This document shows, piece by piece, positions 1-8,811 of a DNA stretch of 64,000 bases. How positions within the stretch are numbered: the first letter of the stretch is position 1; each line of letters opens with the position of its first letter. Below the pieces are notes generated by a model. It saw only the letters and a program-made list of their open reading frames with translations. It was not told where the DNA came from and ran no database searches. A program made the translations under genes and the position numbers. Origin of the DNA: Staphylococcus xylosus (GTDB lineage Bacteria > Bacillota > Bacilli > Staphylococcales > Staphylococcaceae); contig NZ_MRZO01000001.1 of assembly GCF_002732165.1 (NCBI RefSeq), forward strand, positions 248,001-312,000. Reading direction: 5' to 3'.

Positions 1-1
1 T

Positions 2-991
2 AAAATATTAAATCCGGGGCTATTTAGTACAGTTCAAGATTTAGGTAGAGTAGGTTACCAAGATCAAGGTTTCTCCACAGCTGGTGCTTTAGATACTTAC
101 GCTTTAAGAATGGGGTATACATTAATAGGTAATAATGGACCTGCTATTGAATATACTATTGTTGGACCGACAATACAATTTCTAACGGATAATACATTTG
201 TGCTTACAGGCGGGCAATTTGAAGCGACTTTAAACAATCAAGTTATCTCATCTCAAACAGTAATTTTTGTGAAGAAGGGAGATGAATTAAAAATAGGCTC
301 AGTTGTTGATGGGGCAAGGGGTTATATATTGTTTGGTAAGCCACTTAATATACCAAAAGTAGCCAATAGTTATTCAACACATACTAGAAGTAAGATAGGT
401 GGCTATAAAGGCAGAGCTTTAAAATCTAATGATGTAATTACGTGCCAACAAAATAATATGTATGCCGAGCGTATAGGATTAAGTTGTCCGGTTGAGGCAA
501 TAAATCAGCAAGTAATTCATATAATTGAGGGTCCTCAAATAGAGAGTTTTAGTAATGAGGCTAAACAAAAATTAGTAAACGAAGGCTTTAAAATTTCAGA
601 AAAATCAGACCGTATGGGTTTTCGTTTACAAGGTGAAAAAATCGCGCCAATAGAATCTGCAGATATTATTTCTGAACCTGTAGCTCTGGGTAGTATACAA
701 GTTCCAAATGATGGTAATCCTATTATTTTATTAAATGATAAACAAACGGTTGGTGGCTACACTAAAATTGCAACGGTGTGTGCTGCCGATTTATCGCTTA
801 TTGCACAGAAACAACCTAATGAAACAGTTAAGTTTGAATGGATAACGGTAGAAGCAGCTATAGAAAAACTACATCAAAAAGAACGAGAACTTAATGAAAA
901 ACAAAATGAAGTATTAAAAGCACCTATTTTTGATACATCTCAAATGAGAAAGACTTCAACTCGAATTAATAAATTGCTTAAAGGAGAATAG
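2..991 (+). CDS. pxpC: 5-oxoprolinase subunit C / KipA-type carboxyltransferase-like protein (5' end outside window)
   Basis: The frame is open from base 2 and already reads KILNPGLFSTVQDLGR, the usual start region of the KipA/PxpC family, so only a few codons are missing upstream. The ATG at 110 is internal. About 330 residues are visible, close to full family length. In known systems PxpC acts with PxpB and PxpA to cleave 5-oxoproline to glutamate using ATP. The same fold (AHS2) forms half of the carboxyltransferase domain of urea carboxylase. pxpB should lie just upstream. The next gene starts 2 nt after the stop, so this is one operon with the biotin genes that follow. Family assignment is firm; the substrate is inferred. 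Confidence 0.9.
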   Translation, partial: KILNPGLFSTVQDLGRVGYQDQGFSTAGALDTYALRMGYTLIGNNGPAIEYTIVGPTIQFLTDNTFVLTGGQFEATLNNQVISSQTVIFVKKGDELKIGSVVDGARGYILFGKPLNIPKVANSYSTHTRSKIGGYKGRALKSNDVITCQQNNMYAERIGLSCPVEAINQQVIHIIEGPQIESFSNEAKQKLVNEGFKISEKSDRMGFRLQGEKIAPIESADIISEPVALGSIQVPNDGNPIILLNDKQTVGGYTKIATVCAADLSLIAQKQPNETVKFEWITVEAAIEKLHQKERELNEKQNEVLKAPIFDTSQMRKTSTRINKLLKGE

Positions 992-993
992 TA

Positions 994-1434
994 ATGAATT
1001 TAGAAAAAGTAGAACAATTAATCAAATTGGTTAAAACAAATGAAGTTAAGAAATTTACCTATAAAGATTTTGAACATGAAATCTCAATAGATTTCACTGA
1101 AGGTGGAGCTAATAATAATGTTTCAAACCAGCCATCTAATCAGTCAAGTGCAGGAAATTCAAACGATACGTCACAGGAGGAAACAACTGAATCAAGTTAC
1201 CAGTCAGTCAAATCACCTATGGTCGGAACATTTTTCTTGCAAGACGAGAAAGAGTTAACCAATCCAATCGTAAAAGTTGGTGACGAAATTAAAAAAGGAG
1301 ATACGATTGGTTATATAGAAGCGATGAAAGTTTTAAATGAAGTAACAAGTGACGTTGCCGGTGTGGTTGATGAAATTCTTGTAGATCACGGTTCTAATGT
1401 TGAATACAATCAACAAATCATAAATGTGAAATAA
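994..1434 (+). CDS. accB: biotin carboxyl carrier protein (second AccB-type, pxp cluster)
   Basis: The 146-residue protein has the AccB layout. An N-terminal helix (LEKVEQLIKLVK) is followed by a low-complexity Asn/Ser/Gln linker at about residues 38-70, then a C-terminal biotinyl domain. The biotinylation motif EAMKVLNEV is at about residues 109-117, with Lys112 the expected biotin site. It would carry carboxybiotin between the biotin carboxylase encoded next and a carboxyltransferase. It lies 2 nt after pxpC and 22 nt before accC. This is probably not the carrier of the housekeeping acetyl-CoA carboxylase, because it sits inside the oxoproline cluster. That reading is inference. Confidence 0.9.
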   Translation: MNLEKVEQLIKLVKTNEVKKFTYKDFEHEISIDFTEGGANNNVSNQPSNQSSAGNSNDTSQEETTESSYQSVKSPMVGTFFLQDEKELTNPIVKVGDEIKKGDTIGYIEAMKVLNEVTSDVAGVVDEILVDHGSNVEYNQQIINVK

Positions 1435-1456
1435 GTTTGTATAAAGGGGTGTTTCT

Positions 1457-2818
1457 ATGTATCGTTGTTTAATCGCTAACAGAGGTGAAATTGCAGTAAG
1501 AATTATTCGAGCTTGTAGAGAGCTTAATATTGAAACGGTTGCAATATACGCTCTAGGAGATGAGAAAAGTTTACATGTAAGTTTAGCGGATCAAGCAGTT
1601 TGTATCGGTGAAGCTAATCCATTAGAAAGTTATCTAAACCAGGACAGAATTATAAGTGCAGCTAAAATTACAGGCGCGAATGCAATTCATCCAGGCTATG
1701 GATTTCTATCAGAAAGTTCCTCTTTTGCCCGAAAAGTAGAAGACAATGATATCTACTTTATCGGTCCCACGCAAAAAACGATGGAAATGATGGGGGATAA
1801 AATCACAGCGAGACAAACTGTAGATAACGCTGGCGTACCGATTATTCCAGGATCGACTAAAGCTGTAGAATCAATTGAAGAAGTGCAAAACATTGCAAAA
1901 GAAATTGGTTATCCGCTTGTACTGAAAGCTGCTAGCGGTGGTGGCGGTAAAGGTATTAGGATTGTTAAAACAGAAGATATGCTTACTAAATCTTTTAAAG
2001 AGGCAAAAAGCGAAGGTGAAAAATATTTTGATGATGATCGTATTTATGTAGAATCATTTATACCAGTTGCCAAACATGTTGAAGTTCAAGTGATAGGTGA
2101 TGGGAATGGGAATTACATACATTTAGGTGAAAGAGATTGTTCAGTACAAAGGAAAAATCAAAAGTTGATCGAAGAATCACCGTGTGCAGCTATAACTGAT
2201 GAAATGAGAAAATCTATGTGTTTAGATGCAGTTAAGGTTGCAAATGCTTCAAATTATAGGAGCGCAGGCACCATAGAATATTTAGTTACTAAAGATGCAT
2301 ACTATTTCATTGAAATGAATGCACGTATCCAAGTAGAACATACTGTAACTGAGATGAGAACTAATAGAGATTTATTACAAGCGCAACTTTATTTGATGCA
2401 ACATGGCACGTTGCCATTTAATCAGGAAGATATTGTTTTTGATGGCCATGTAATTGAAGCAAGAATTAATGCTGAAAATCCAGAAAAACAATTTCAACCT
2501 TCACCGGGTACAGTTAAATCTTTACATTTACCACAAGGGTTTAATATTCGTGTAGACAGTTTATTATATTTCGGGTACAAAGTTTCCCCTAATTATGATT
2601 CATTAGTTGCCAAGGTAATTGTTAAATCATCTACTCGTCAATTAGCGATTAAGAAATTAAAAGTAGTACTTGATGAAATGGTTATAGATGGGTTTACAAC
2701 TACTGCGGATTTCCTATATGCTGTATTATCTTATCCTTTATATGCGGAAGGAAATGCTGAAGAAGTAGATATCAAGTTTTTAGATAGGCATCAAATCATT
2801 AAGGAGGAAATGACATGA
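1457..2818 (+). CDS. accC: biotin carboxylase (second AccC-type, pxp cluster)
   Basis: This is a 453-residue protein with full AccC length and domain order. It has an N-terminal Rossmann-like domain ([20 protein letters not shown]), an ATP-grasp domain with the glycine-rich lid [11 protein letters not shown] near residue 155-165, and the catalytic segment [14 protein letters not shown] near 290. It carboxylates biotin on the carrier protein using ATP and bicarbonate. Its last codons overlap pxpA by 4 nt (ATGA), so translation of the two is coupled. No CoA-type carboxyltransferase gene is nearby. The only carboxyltransferase-like partner visible is PxpC, which suggests a dedicated role in the oxoproline pathway (inference). 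Confidence 0.92.
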   Translation: MYRCLIANRGEIAVRIIRACRELNIETVAIYALGDEKSLHVSLADQAVCIGEANPLESYLNQDRIISAAKITGANAIHPGYGFLSESSSFARKVEDNDIYFIGPTQKTMEMMGDKITARQTVDNAGVPIIPGSTKAVESIEEVQNIAKEIGYPLVLKAASGGGGKGIRIVKTEDMLTKSFKEAKSEGEKYFDDDRIYVESFIPVAKHVEVQVIGDGNGNYIHLGERDCSVQRKNQKLIEESPCAAITDEMRKSMCLDAVKVANASNYRSAGTIEYLVTKDAYYFIEMNARIQVEHTVTEMRTNRDLLQAQLYLMQHGTLPFNQEDIVFDGHVIEARINAENPEKQFQPSPGTVKSLHLPQGFNIRVDSLLYFGYKVSPNYDSLVAKVIVKSSTRQLAIKKLKVVLDEMVIDGFTTTADFLYAVLSYPLYAEGNAEEVDIKFLDRHQIIKEEMT

Positions 2819-3573
2819 AAGTGGATTTAAATTGTGATTTAGGTGAAGCATTTGGTAATTATTCTTTTGGTGGAGACAAAGATATTATTCCCCTAGTTAC
2901 ATCAGCAAATATTGCTTGTGGTTTTCATGCTGGTGATCAACATGTTATGAACCAAACGATTGAACTCGCAAAAAAACATGATATTGGAATTGGCGCACAT
3001 CCAGGTTTACCAGATTTGCAAGGGTTTGGTCGTAGAAATATGGATATTACACCGAATGAAATTTATGATATTGTAGTTTATCAACTGGGTGCACTTTACG
3101 GATTTTGTAAAATACATGATGTTTCAATGAATCATGTGAAACCACATGGCGCACTATATCAAATGGGAGCGAGAGATAAAGCAGTTGCACAAGCAATTGC
3201 ACAAGCTGTTTATGACTTTGATGAGTCATTGATATTTGTTGGACTTTCCAATACATTGCTAATATCTGAAGCTAAATCAGTTGGACTAGCAACTGCTTCG
3301 GAAGTATTCGCTGACAGACGTTATGAAGATGATGGTCAGCTTGTAAGTAGAAAAGATGCCAATGCACTTATAACAGATACAAATGAAGCTATCGAACAAG
3401 TTATAAATATGGTAAAATCGCAAAAAGTTATTACTAAAAATAACAATACAATAGCTATAGAAGCTGATACTATTTGCGTACACGGAGATGGTGCGCATGC
3501 GCTTGAATTTGTATCGCAAATAAGAGAGAGATTGTCGAAAGAAGGTATTTCTATTTCGAGGCTGGAGGGCTAA
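2815..3573 (+). CDS. pxpA: 5-oxoprolinase subunit A (LamB/YcsF family)
   Basis: The 252-residue protein begins [16 protein letters not shown], the signature of the LamB/YcsF family. It continues with the conserved [10 protein letters not shown] and HVKPHGALY blocks, which carry the likely active-site histidines and acids. PxpA works with PxpB and PxpC in ATP-dependent opening of 5-oxoproline, a damage product of glutamine and glutamate. The start overlaps accC by 4 nt and the NRAMP-type transporter follows after 3 nt, so all are one transcript. The length matches the family. Confidence 0.93.
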   Translation: MKVDLNCDLGEAFGNYSFGGDKDIIPLVTSANIACGFHAGDQHVMNQTIELAKKHDIGIGAHPGLPDLQGFGRRNMDITPNEIYDIVVYQLGALYGFCKIHDVSMNHVKPHGALYQMGARDKAVAQAIAQAVYDFDESLIFVGLSNTLLISEAKSVGLATASEVFADRRYEDDGQLVSRKDANALITDTNEAIEQVINMVKSQKVITKNNNTIAIEADTICVHGDGAHALEFVSQIRERLSKEGISISRLEG

Positions 3574-3576
3574 ATT

Positions 3577-4809
3577 ATGGGGGAGAAATTAAAGTCAGGT
3601 GAGCAAGAATTTAAGTTTACTAAGAACCACAAAAGGCTACTGTTAGGATCAGTGTTTTTAATGGCAACTTCCGCAATAGGACCGGCATTTTTAACACAAA
3701 CCGCGGTCTTCACTGCACAATTCGCTTCAAGTTTTGCGTTTGCAATTTTGTTATCAATAATTATTGATATAGGTGCTCAAATTAATATTTGGCGTGTACT
3801 TGTTGTAACTGGAAAACGAGGACAAGAAGTAGCTAATGAAATATTTAATGGTTTGGGAACGTTTATTTCAATTCTTATTGCAATAGGTGGTCTCGCATTT
3901 AACATCGGTAACATCGCTGGTGCAGGACTAGGACTAAATGCTATTTTTGGTTTAGATATTAAAATTGGCGCAGCCATTACGGCTGTCCTATCAATTGGTA
4001 TATTTATCAGTAAAAGCGGACAGAAAATAATGGATGTAGTGACAATGTTCTTAGGCGTATTGATGATTATTGTAATAGCATTTGTCATGTTTAAAGCTAA
4101 TCCACCTTATGCTGAAGCGGCTAAACACCTAGTAATGCCTGAACAACCACTTGCACTAGTATTACCTATTATTACTTTAGTGGGTGGTACAGTTGGGGGC
4201 TATATTACTTTTGCGGGAGCGCATAGAATATTAGATTCTGGTATACAAGGGAAGGCCTATTTACCATTTGTTAATAAAGCTGCTGTCTCTGGTATTTTAA
4301 CGACAGGGGTTTTAAGAACATTGCTATTTTTAGCAGTACTAGGTGTAGTAGTTACAGGTGTAACATTAAACTCAGAAAATCCACCGGCTTCTGTGTTTGA
4401 ACATGTTCTAGGACCAATAGGACGTAATATCTTTGGTGTTGTATTATTTTCTGCAGCCATGTCATCAGTGATTGGTTCGGCATATACGAGTGCTACGTTT
4501 TTAAAGACACTTCATAAATCAGTTTATAATAAAACAAATATCATTGTAATTAGTTTTATTGTGTTTTCAACTTTAGTGTTCTTATTACTAGGTAAGCCTG
4601 TAACATTATTAATCGTTGCAGGTGCGTTAAATGGTTTGATTTTACCTATTACGTTAGGTACAATATTGATCGCTAGTAAACGTAAATCTATTGTTGGAGA
4701 TTACAAACACCCAACATGGATGCTGATTTTCGGTATTGTGGCAGTAGTTGTAACTATCGTAACTGGCGTATTTTCACTACAAGGGCTAACTGAATTATTT
4801 GGTTCGTGA
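3577..4809 (+). CDS. NRAMP-fold membrane transporter, YcsG-like, without the canonical metal site
   Basis: This is a 410-residue, very hydrophobic protein with about 11 membrane segments and an NRAMP-like start (LLLGSVFLMATSAIGPAF). In metal-transporting NRAMPs, segment 1 carries DPGN and segment 6 carries an M-P-H type motif. Here segment 1 reads GPAFLTQTAVFTAQ (residues 35-48) and segment 6 reads GGYITFAGAHR (about 207-217), so both metal-binding motifs are missing. YcsG-type proteins are typically found beside ycsF (pxpA). I infer that it moves 5-oxoproline or a related compound rather than Mn or Fe. The last 30 codons are repeated, diverged, at 6142-6231. No terminator follows directly. 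Confidence 0.85.
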   Translation: MGEKLKSGEQEFKFTKNHKRLLLGSVFLMATSAIGPAFLTQTAVFTAQFASSFAFAILLSIIIDIGAQINIWRVLVVTGKRGQEVANEIFNGLGTFISILIAIGGLAFNIGNIAGAGLGLNAIFGLDIKIGAAITAVLSIGIFISKSGQKIMDVVTMFLGVLMIIVIAFVMFKANPPYAEAAKHLVMPEQPLALVLPIITLVGGTVGGYITFAGAHRILDSGIQGKAYLPFVNKAAVSGILTTGVLRTLLFLAVLGVVVTGVTLNSENPPASVFEHVLGPIGRNIFGVVLFSAAMSSVIGSAYTSATFLKTLHKSVYNKTNIIVISFIVFSTLVFLLLGKPVTLLIVAGALNGLILPITLGTILIASKRKSIVGDYKHPTWMLIFGIVAVVVTIVTGVFSLQGLTELFGS

Positions 4810-5180
4810 TACATTTTTGATACAGTTTTTAAGTTATTGAAATAGTAGTCTATTTTTTGATTAAATGTGTAACATATAAATATCTTATAGTCTGAGAATA
4901 GTGAGTTTTGAATCAAATTTAAAAAACAGCGTAAAACATTTTTTTGTATAGCTCGATATATGCATAGTGCTTTTTACTATTAAAATATATACATCATTAG
5001 GTTCAGCATTTCCTCTTAGTTCTCCAAGTATTACACTTATTTGTTTAAGAGGGGCTATTCCTAATGATGTTTTTGTTATTATAATATTAATGGTTTTTAT
5101 TTTTATGCGTCGGATATACATTAATTTAACTTAGTGTTAATATTTATTTGGGTAAATTTATGAATGAAGGATGAATAACG
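4810..5180 (+). other. 371-bp gap with possible degraded coding sequence
   Basis: No intact gene is supported here. A short + frame (4967-5134, GTG start, 55 codons) ends in a hydrophobic stretch (NDVFVIIILMVFIFMRR). The opposite strand is open over 4885-5121 (78 codons). Neither has a convincing ribosome binding site or a family I recognise. Because this gap lies at the edge of a probable recombination scar, decayed gene fragments are a reasonable reading. Confidence 0.35.
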
Positions 5181-5918
5181 TTGATAATATTAACAATGCT
5201 TGTTTTGGGAATTATCTTAGGATTTGTTGGAGCAGGTGGAGCAGGTGTAATTATTGCTGTTCTTACTGTTTTTTTTAATGTTCCTATTCATTATGCTATA
5301 GGAACGTCTTTGCTTGGTTTAGTATCGACTTCTTTATTTGGCTCCATTAGTCATTATAGAGAAAAAAACGTTGATGTTAAAATTGCTTGTTTATTGGGAT
5401 TTACAGGTGGTATTGGTGCTTTAATTGCCTCTTTCATAGTAAAACACATACCTCAAAATGATTTGAATTATATGACTGCTGGTGCCTTGTTTGTATCAGG
5501 ACTAATCCTATGGTTAAAGTTAGCTATAAAACCCAAGAGCAATGTAACAAATGTGTATACTAAAAAAGTACTTTTAGTATCGATTATAATTGGTTTCGCA
5601 CTAGGAATGATATCAGGCTTATTTGGTATCGGATCGGCTGCTTTTATTCAATTAACTTTATTGTTGGTAATAGGGTTAAGTGTGCAAATTTCAGTAGGCA
5701 CTACAATGTTAGTCATGCTTCCAATTTCTTTAATAGGTGGAATTGGGTACATAATTAATGGGAATGTTGATTTACTATTATTAATTAAAGTTATTTTAGG
5801 AACTTCAATTGGTTCATATATTGGAGCGAAATTCACTAATAAATTGAGGCCTCTAGTTTTAAAGATATCTATGGTCTCAGTTCCAATAATTGGAGGATTA
5901 ATATTAATTATTAATTAA
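5181..5918 (+). CDS. TauE/SafE (DUF81) family sulfite exporter-like permease
   Basis: This is a 245-residue membrane protein with about 8 predicted segments and the internal duplication typical of TauE/SafE proteins. The first half has GFVGAGGAGVIIAVL and GTSLLGLVSTSLFG; the second has GLFGIGSAAFIQL and GTTMLVMLPISLIG. Members export sulfite, sulfoacetate or other small organosulfur anions; the substrate cannot be read from sequence. It uses a TTG start, with an AAGG-type site about 10 nt upstream. The gene stands alone between the true NRAMP end and a second NRAMP tail, which suggests it arrived by recombination. Confidence 0.85.
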   Translation: MIILTMLVLGIILGFVGAGGAGVIIAVLTVFFNVPIHYAIGTSLLGLVSTSLFGSISHYREKNVDVKIACLLGFTGGIGALIASFIVKHIPQNDLNYMTAGALFVSGLILWLKLAIKPKSNVTNVYTKKVLLVSIIIGFALGMISGLFGIGSAAFIQLTLLLVIGLSVQISVGTTMLVMLPISLIGGIGYIINGNVDLLLLIKVILGTSIGSYIGAKFTNKLRPLVLKISMVSVPIIGGLILIIN

Positions 5919-5928
5919 AACAGGATGC

Positions 5929-5974
5929 AAACACAAAACAGCCTCCTAAATGAATAGGTTCATTTTTGTGTTTT
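5929..5974 (+). terminator. probable terminator after the TauE/SafE gene
   Basis: Arms AAACACAAAA and TTTTGTGTTT, with an inner CCT/AGG pairing, end in a short T run just after the permease stop. Confidence 0.5.
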
Positions 5975-6141
5975 ATAAAAATTCGTGTTACAGTTTTTGT
6001 TGCAAAAGTGTATTAATGTTTTGATTGAATAATATGAACTTCTTGTGTTCAGCACGCAATCTTAATTATATTATCAACTTACTTTTATATAATTAATGTA
6101 TTATTGATTTGCTCTGAAATCGCCTTAATAGTCCGACAAAG

Positions 6142-6231
6142 ATGCTGATTTTCAGTATTGTTACAGTAGTTGTAACTATTGTAACTGGAGTGTTCTCACT
6201 GCAAGGACTAACTGAATTATTGAGTAGTTAA
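6142..6231 (+). pseudogene. orphan copy of the NRAMP-transporter C-terminus
   Basis: Thirty codons (MLIFSIVTVVVTIVTG...GLTELLSS, then stop) match the last 30 codons of the intact transporter gene at 4720-4809 in the same strand and frame. By eye about 15 of 91 bases differ. Homology stops abruptly upstream of base 6141. It has no ribosome binding site and is not expected to be made. It is best read as the 3' end of an older resident NRAMP gene, left when the segment carrying the TauE gene was exchanged or inserted. It is followed directly by a strong terminator that would originally have served the pxp operon. Confidence 0.85.
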
Positions 6232-6245
6232 TAAAATAATTTTAT

Positions 6246-6289
6246 AAAACCCTGTAAGTAATGCTATTAGCGCATGCTTACAGGGTTTT
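6246..6289 (+). terminator. terminator behind the orphan NRAMP tail
   Basis: Perfect 12-nt arms AAACCCTGTAAG and CTTACAGGGTTT flank a 20-nt loop. This is probably the ancestral terminator of the pxp-NRAMP operon, now about 1.4 kb from the intact gene. The rest of the 5919-6462 gap holds no gene; it runs on into the mtnN upstream region. Confidence 0.75.
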
Positions 6290-6462
6290 AACTATTAAAA
6301 GTGTAATAGTTAAATACGATAGAAATAATTTAGATTAATAATCAAAATAGATAATGAATTGAATATTTGGAATTTGTATAAAAACATAGATCTAATATCG
6401 AGCTATACTTTTAAATGTGGTAGAATAACTAAGGCTAGGATTTTAAGATGAGGTGAATAAAT

Positions 6463-7149
6463 GTGATTGGTATTATAGGTGCTATGGAAGAAGAAGTAGC
6501 AATCTTAAAAGATAAAATAGAAAATTTAGAAGAAATTAAAATAGCGCATGTAATCTTTTATAAAGGGAATTTAGAAGGTAAAGACATAATTCTTACACAA
6601 AGTGGTATTGGTAAAGTGAATGTAGCGATATCAACTACATTATTAATTAATCAATTTAAACCTGACTTAATTATTAATACAGGTTCTGCCGGAGCATTAG
6701 ATAAATCACTAAATGTAGGAGACGTTGTCGTAAGTGATATGGTTGCCTATCATGATGCAGATGCACGAGCTTTTGGCTATCAACTAGGACAAATCCCGCA
6801 GATGCCGGCACAATTTGTTGCAAATAAAAAATTAATAGACAAAGCAACAGAAGCTATTAAGCAACAACAGATTAATGCAAAGACTGGTTTGATTGTCAGT
6901 GGTGACAGTTTTATTGGTACAAGTGAACAACGCATGACAATTAAAGCAAACTTTCCACAAGCTATGGCAGCGGAAATGGAAGCTACTGCTATTGCACAAA
7001 CTTGTCATCAATTTAACGTGCCATTTATAATTACTCGAGCAATTTCAGACTTAGCAGATGGAGATGCTGGTATTACATTTGAAGCATTTTTAGAAAAAGC
7101 AGCAATATCTTCAAGTGAAATCGTAGAACGCTTAATTAAAACTATATAA
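6463..7149 (+). CDS. mtnN: 5'-methylthioadenosine/S-adenosylhomocysteine nucleosidase
   Basis: The 228-residue protein starts [15 protein letters not shown], the standard Pfs/MtnN opening with the catalytic Glu of the GAMEEE motif. It also has NTGSAGAL, the substrate-binding [11 protein letters not shown] segment, and [13 protein letters not shown] with the catalytic Asp. It cleaves adenine from MTA and SAH, recycling methionine and feeding the AI-2 precursor pathway. The start is GTG, with AGGTG 7 nt upstream. The HAD phosphatase gene follows after 15 nt, so it can be co-transcribed with the ribosome-biogenesis cluster. Confidence 0.95.
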   Translation: MIGIIGAMEEEVAILKDKIENLEEIKIAHVIFYKGNLEGKDIILTQSGIGKVNVAISTTLLINQFKPDLIINTGSAGALDKSLNVGDVVVSDMVAYHDADARAFGYQLGQIPQMPAQFVANKKLIDKATEAIKQQQINAKTGLIVSGDSFIGTSEQRMTIKANFPQAMAAEMEATAIAQTCHQFNVPFIITRAISDLADGDAGITFEAFLEKAAISSSEIVERLIKTI

Positions 7150-7164
7150 AAAGGTGAAAATAAA

Positions 7165-7692
7165 ATGGGTATGATAAAGCATTATTTTATGCCAAATGAA
7201 TATGTTCAATCTATATTTCAAATAGATGTTGAAAAACTTGCAGCTTCTGGTGTAAAAGGTATAATTACAGATTTAGATAATACACTTGTAGGTTGGGATG
7301 TATCTGAGCCTACAGAAGCTGTTAAACAATGGTTTGAACAAGCGAAAGAAGCAGGTATTACAGTAACAATTGTATCTAATAACAATAAGCAACGTGTTGG
7401 AAGTTTCTCACAATCATTAGAAGTTGATTATATATTTAGAGCGAAAAAACCAAGAGGTAGGGCTTTTAACCAAGCATCAAAATTAATGAATTTGAAACCT
7501 TCTGAGATTGTAGTAATAGGTGATCAAATGCTAACAGACGTATTTGGTGGTAATAGAAGAGGTTTATTTACAATTATGGTTGTTCCTGTAAAACAAACAG
7601 ATGGTTTTATAACAAAATTCAACCGATTAATCGAGCGTAGATTATTACAACACTTTAGAAAAAAAGGTTATATCACATGGGAGGAAAACTGA
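7165..7692 (+). CDS. yqeG: YqeG family HAD-superfamily (IIIA) phosphatase
   Basis: The 175-residue protein contains HAD motif I as ITDLDNTLVGWD (about residues 35-46), motif II in TIVSNNN, and the later lysine and aspartates in RAKKPRG and GDQMLTDVFGG. Cytosolic members are phosphatases related to phosphatidylglycerophosphate phosphatase; the substrate here is not known. It directly abuts yqeH: the TGA stop is followed at once by the TTG start. This yqeG-yqeH-aroE-yhbY-nadD-yqeK order is the well-known Firmicute operon. Confidence 0.9.
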   Translation: MGMIKHYFMPNEYVQSIFQIDVEKLAASGVKGIITDLDNTLVGWDVSEPTEAVKQWFEQAKEAGITVTIVSNNNKQRVGSFSQSLEVDYIFRAKKPRGRAFNQASKLMNLKPSEIVVIGDQMLTDVFGGNRRGLFTIMVVPVKQTDGFITKFNRLIERRLLQHFRKKGYITWEEN

Positions 7693-8799
7693 TTGACTGA
7701 AACAGAAACATTAAAATGTATTGGCTGCGGTGCACCATTACAAGCTGAAGATCCAAATGCACCTGGGTATGTACCAGAGCATAATTTATATCGTGAAGAT
7801 GTCATTTGTAAGAGATGCTTTAGATTGAAAAATTACAACGAAGTACAAGATGTAGGACTAGAGAGTGAAGACTTCCTAAAATTACTCAATGGCTTAGCTG
7901 ATAGAAGCGGTATTGTTGTAAATGTTGTTGATGTGTTTGACTTTGAAGGTTCATTTATTAATGCAATTAAACGCATTGTAGGTAATAAAAAGATTATTTT
8001 AGTAGCCAATAAAGTAGATTTATTACCTAAACAAATTAATAAGCGTCGTGTGAAAGAATGGTTGAAAAAGACTGCTAGAAAATATGGCTTAGAAGCTGAT
8101 GATGTTGTACTTATTTCTGCTGAGAAAAATGAAGGGATTGAAGATTTATTAAACTCAATCAATACATTAAGAAACAGTGAAGACGTATATATCGTAGGTA
8201 CGACAAATGTTGGTAAGTCAACGCTTATTAATAAATTAATCGAACGTAGCGTTGGTGAAAAAGACGTAGTTACAACATCAAGATTTCCTGGTACGACATT
8301 AGACATGATTGATATTCCATTGGATGATGTTTCCTTCATGTACGATACACCTGGTGTTATTCAAGAACATCAGATGACGCATTATGTCACTGAAAATGAA
8401 CTTAAGACAATCATGCCGAAAAAGGAAGTTAAACAACGTATATACCAATTGAATGAAGGGCAAACTTTATTCTTTGGTGGACTAGCACGAATAGATTATG
8501 TAAGTGGTGGCAAACGCCCATTAATCTGCTATTTTTCTAATGAATTAAATATACATCGTACTAAAACTGAAAACGCAAATGAATTGTGGAGAAATCAGTT
8601 AGGTGCGGTTCTTGCACCACCTAATAACCCAGAACATTTTGATTTGCAAAATGTTAAAGCGGTAAGGTTAGAAACTGGAAAAGAAAAACGCGATGTTATG
8701 ATTTCAGGTTTAGGGTTTATTACAATTGATGAAGGTGCTAAAGTTATAATTCGTGTACCTAAAAATGTTGATGTAGTGTTAAGAAATTCAATAATGTAA
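7693..8799 (+). CDS. yqeH: ribosome biogenesis GTPase YqeH (circularly permuted)
   Basis: The 368-residue protein has an N-terminal zinc finger (CIGCGAPLQ and CKRC at about residues 9-42). The G motifs come in permuted order: NKVD (G4) at about 105, then the P loop GTTNVGKST (G1) near 170, and DTPG (G3) near 218. It acts in 30S subunit assembly. It starts with TTG immediately after the yqeG stop; the AGG-type site lies inside yqeG (GGGAGGA at 7679-7685). Length and architecture are normal. Confidence 0.95.
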   Translation: MTETETLKCIGCGAPLQAEDPNAPGYVPEHNLYREDVICKRCFRLKNYNEVQDVGLESEDFLKLLNGLADRSGIVVNVVDVFDFEGSFINAIKRIVGNKKIILVANKVDLLPKQINKRRVKEWLKKTARKYGLEADDVVLISAEKNEGIEDLLNSINTLRNSEDVYIVGTTNVGKSTLINKLIERSVGEKDVVTTSRFPGTTLDMIDIPLDDVSFMYDTPGVIQEHQMTHYVTENELKTIMPKKEVKQRIYQLNEGQTLFFGGLARIDYVSGGKRPLICYFSNELNIHRTKTENANELWRNQLGAVLAPPNNPEHFDLQNVKAVRLETGKEKRDVMISGLGFITIDEGAKVIIRVPKNVDVVLRNSIM

Positions 8800-8811
8800 G
8801 GGGGTATAAAC

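Noticed and set aside
7833-8339. 168-codon - strand frame inside yqeH
   Set aside because: Composition is Ser/Thr-rich in the way typical of the reverse strand of a GTPase gene; no start site and fully contained in yqeH.
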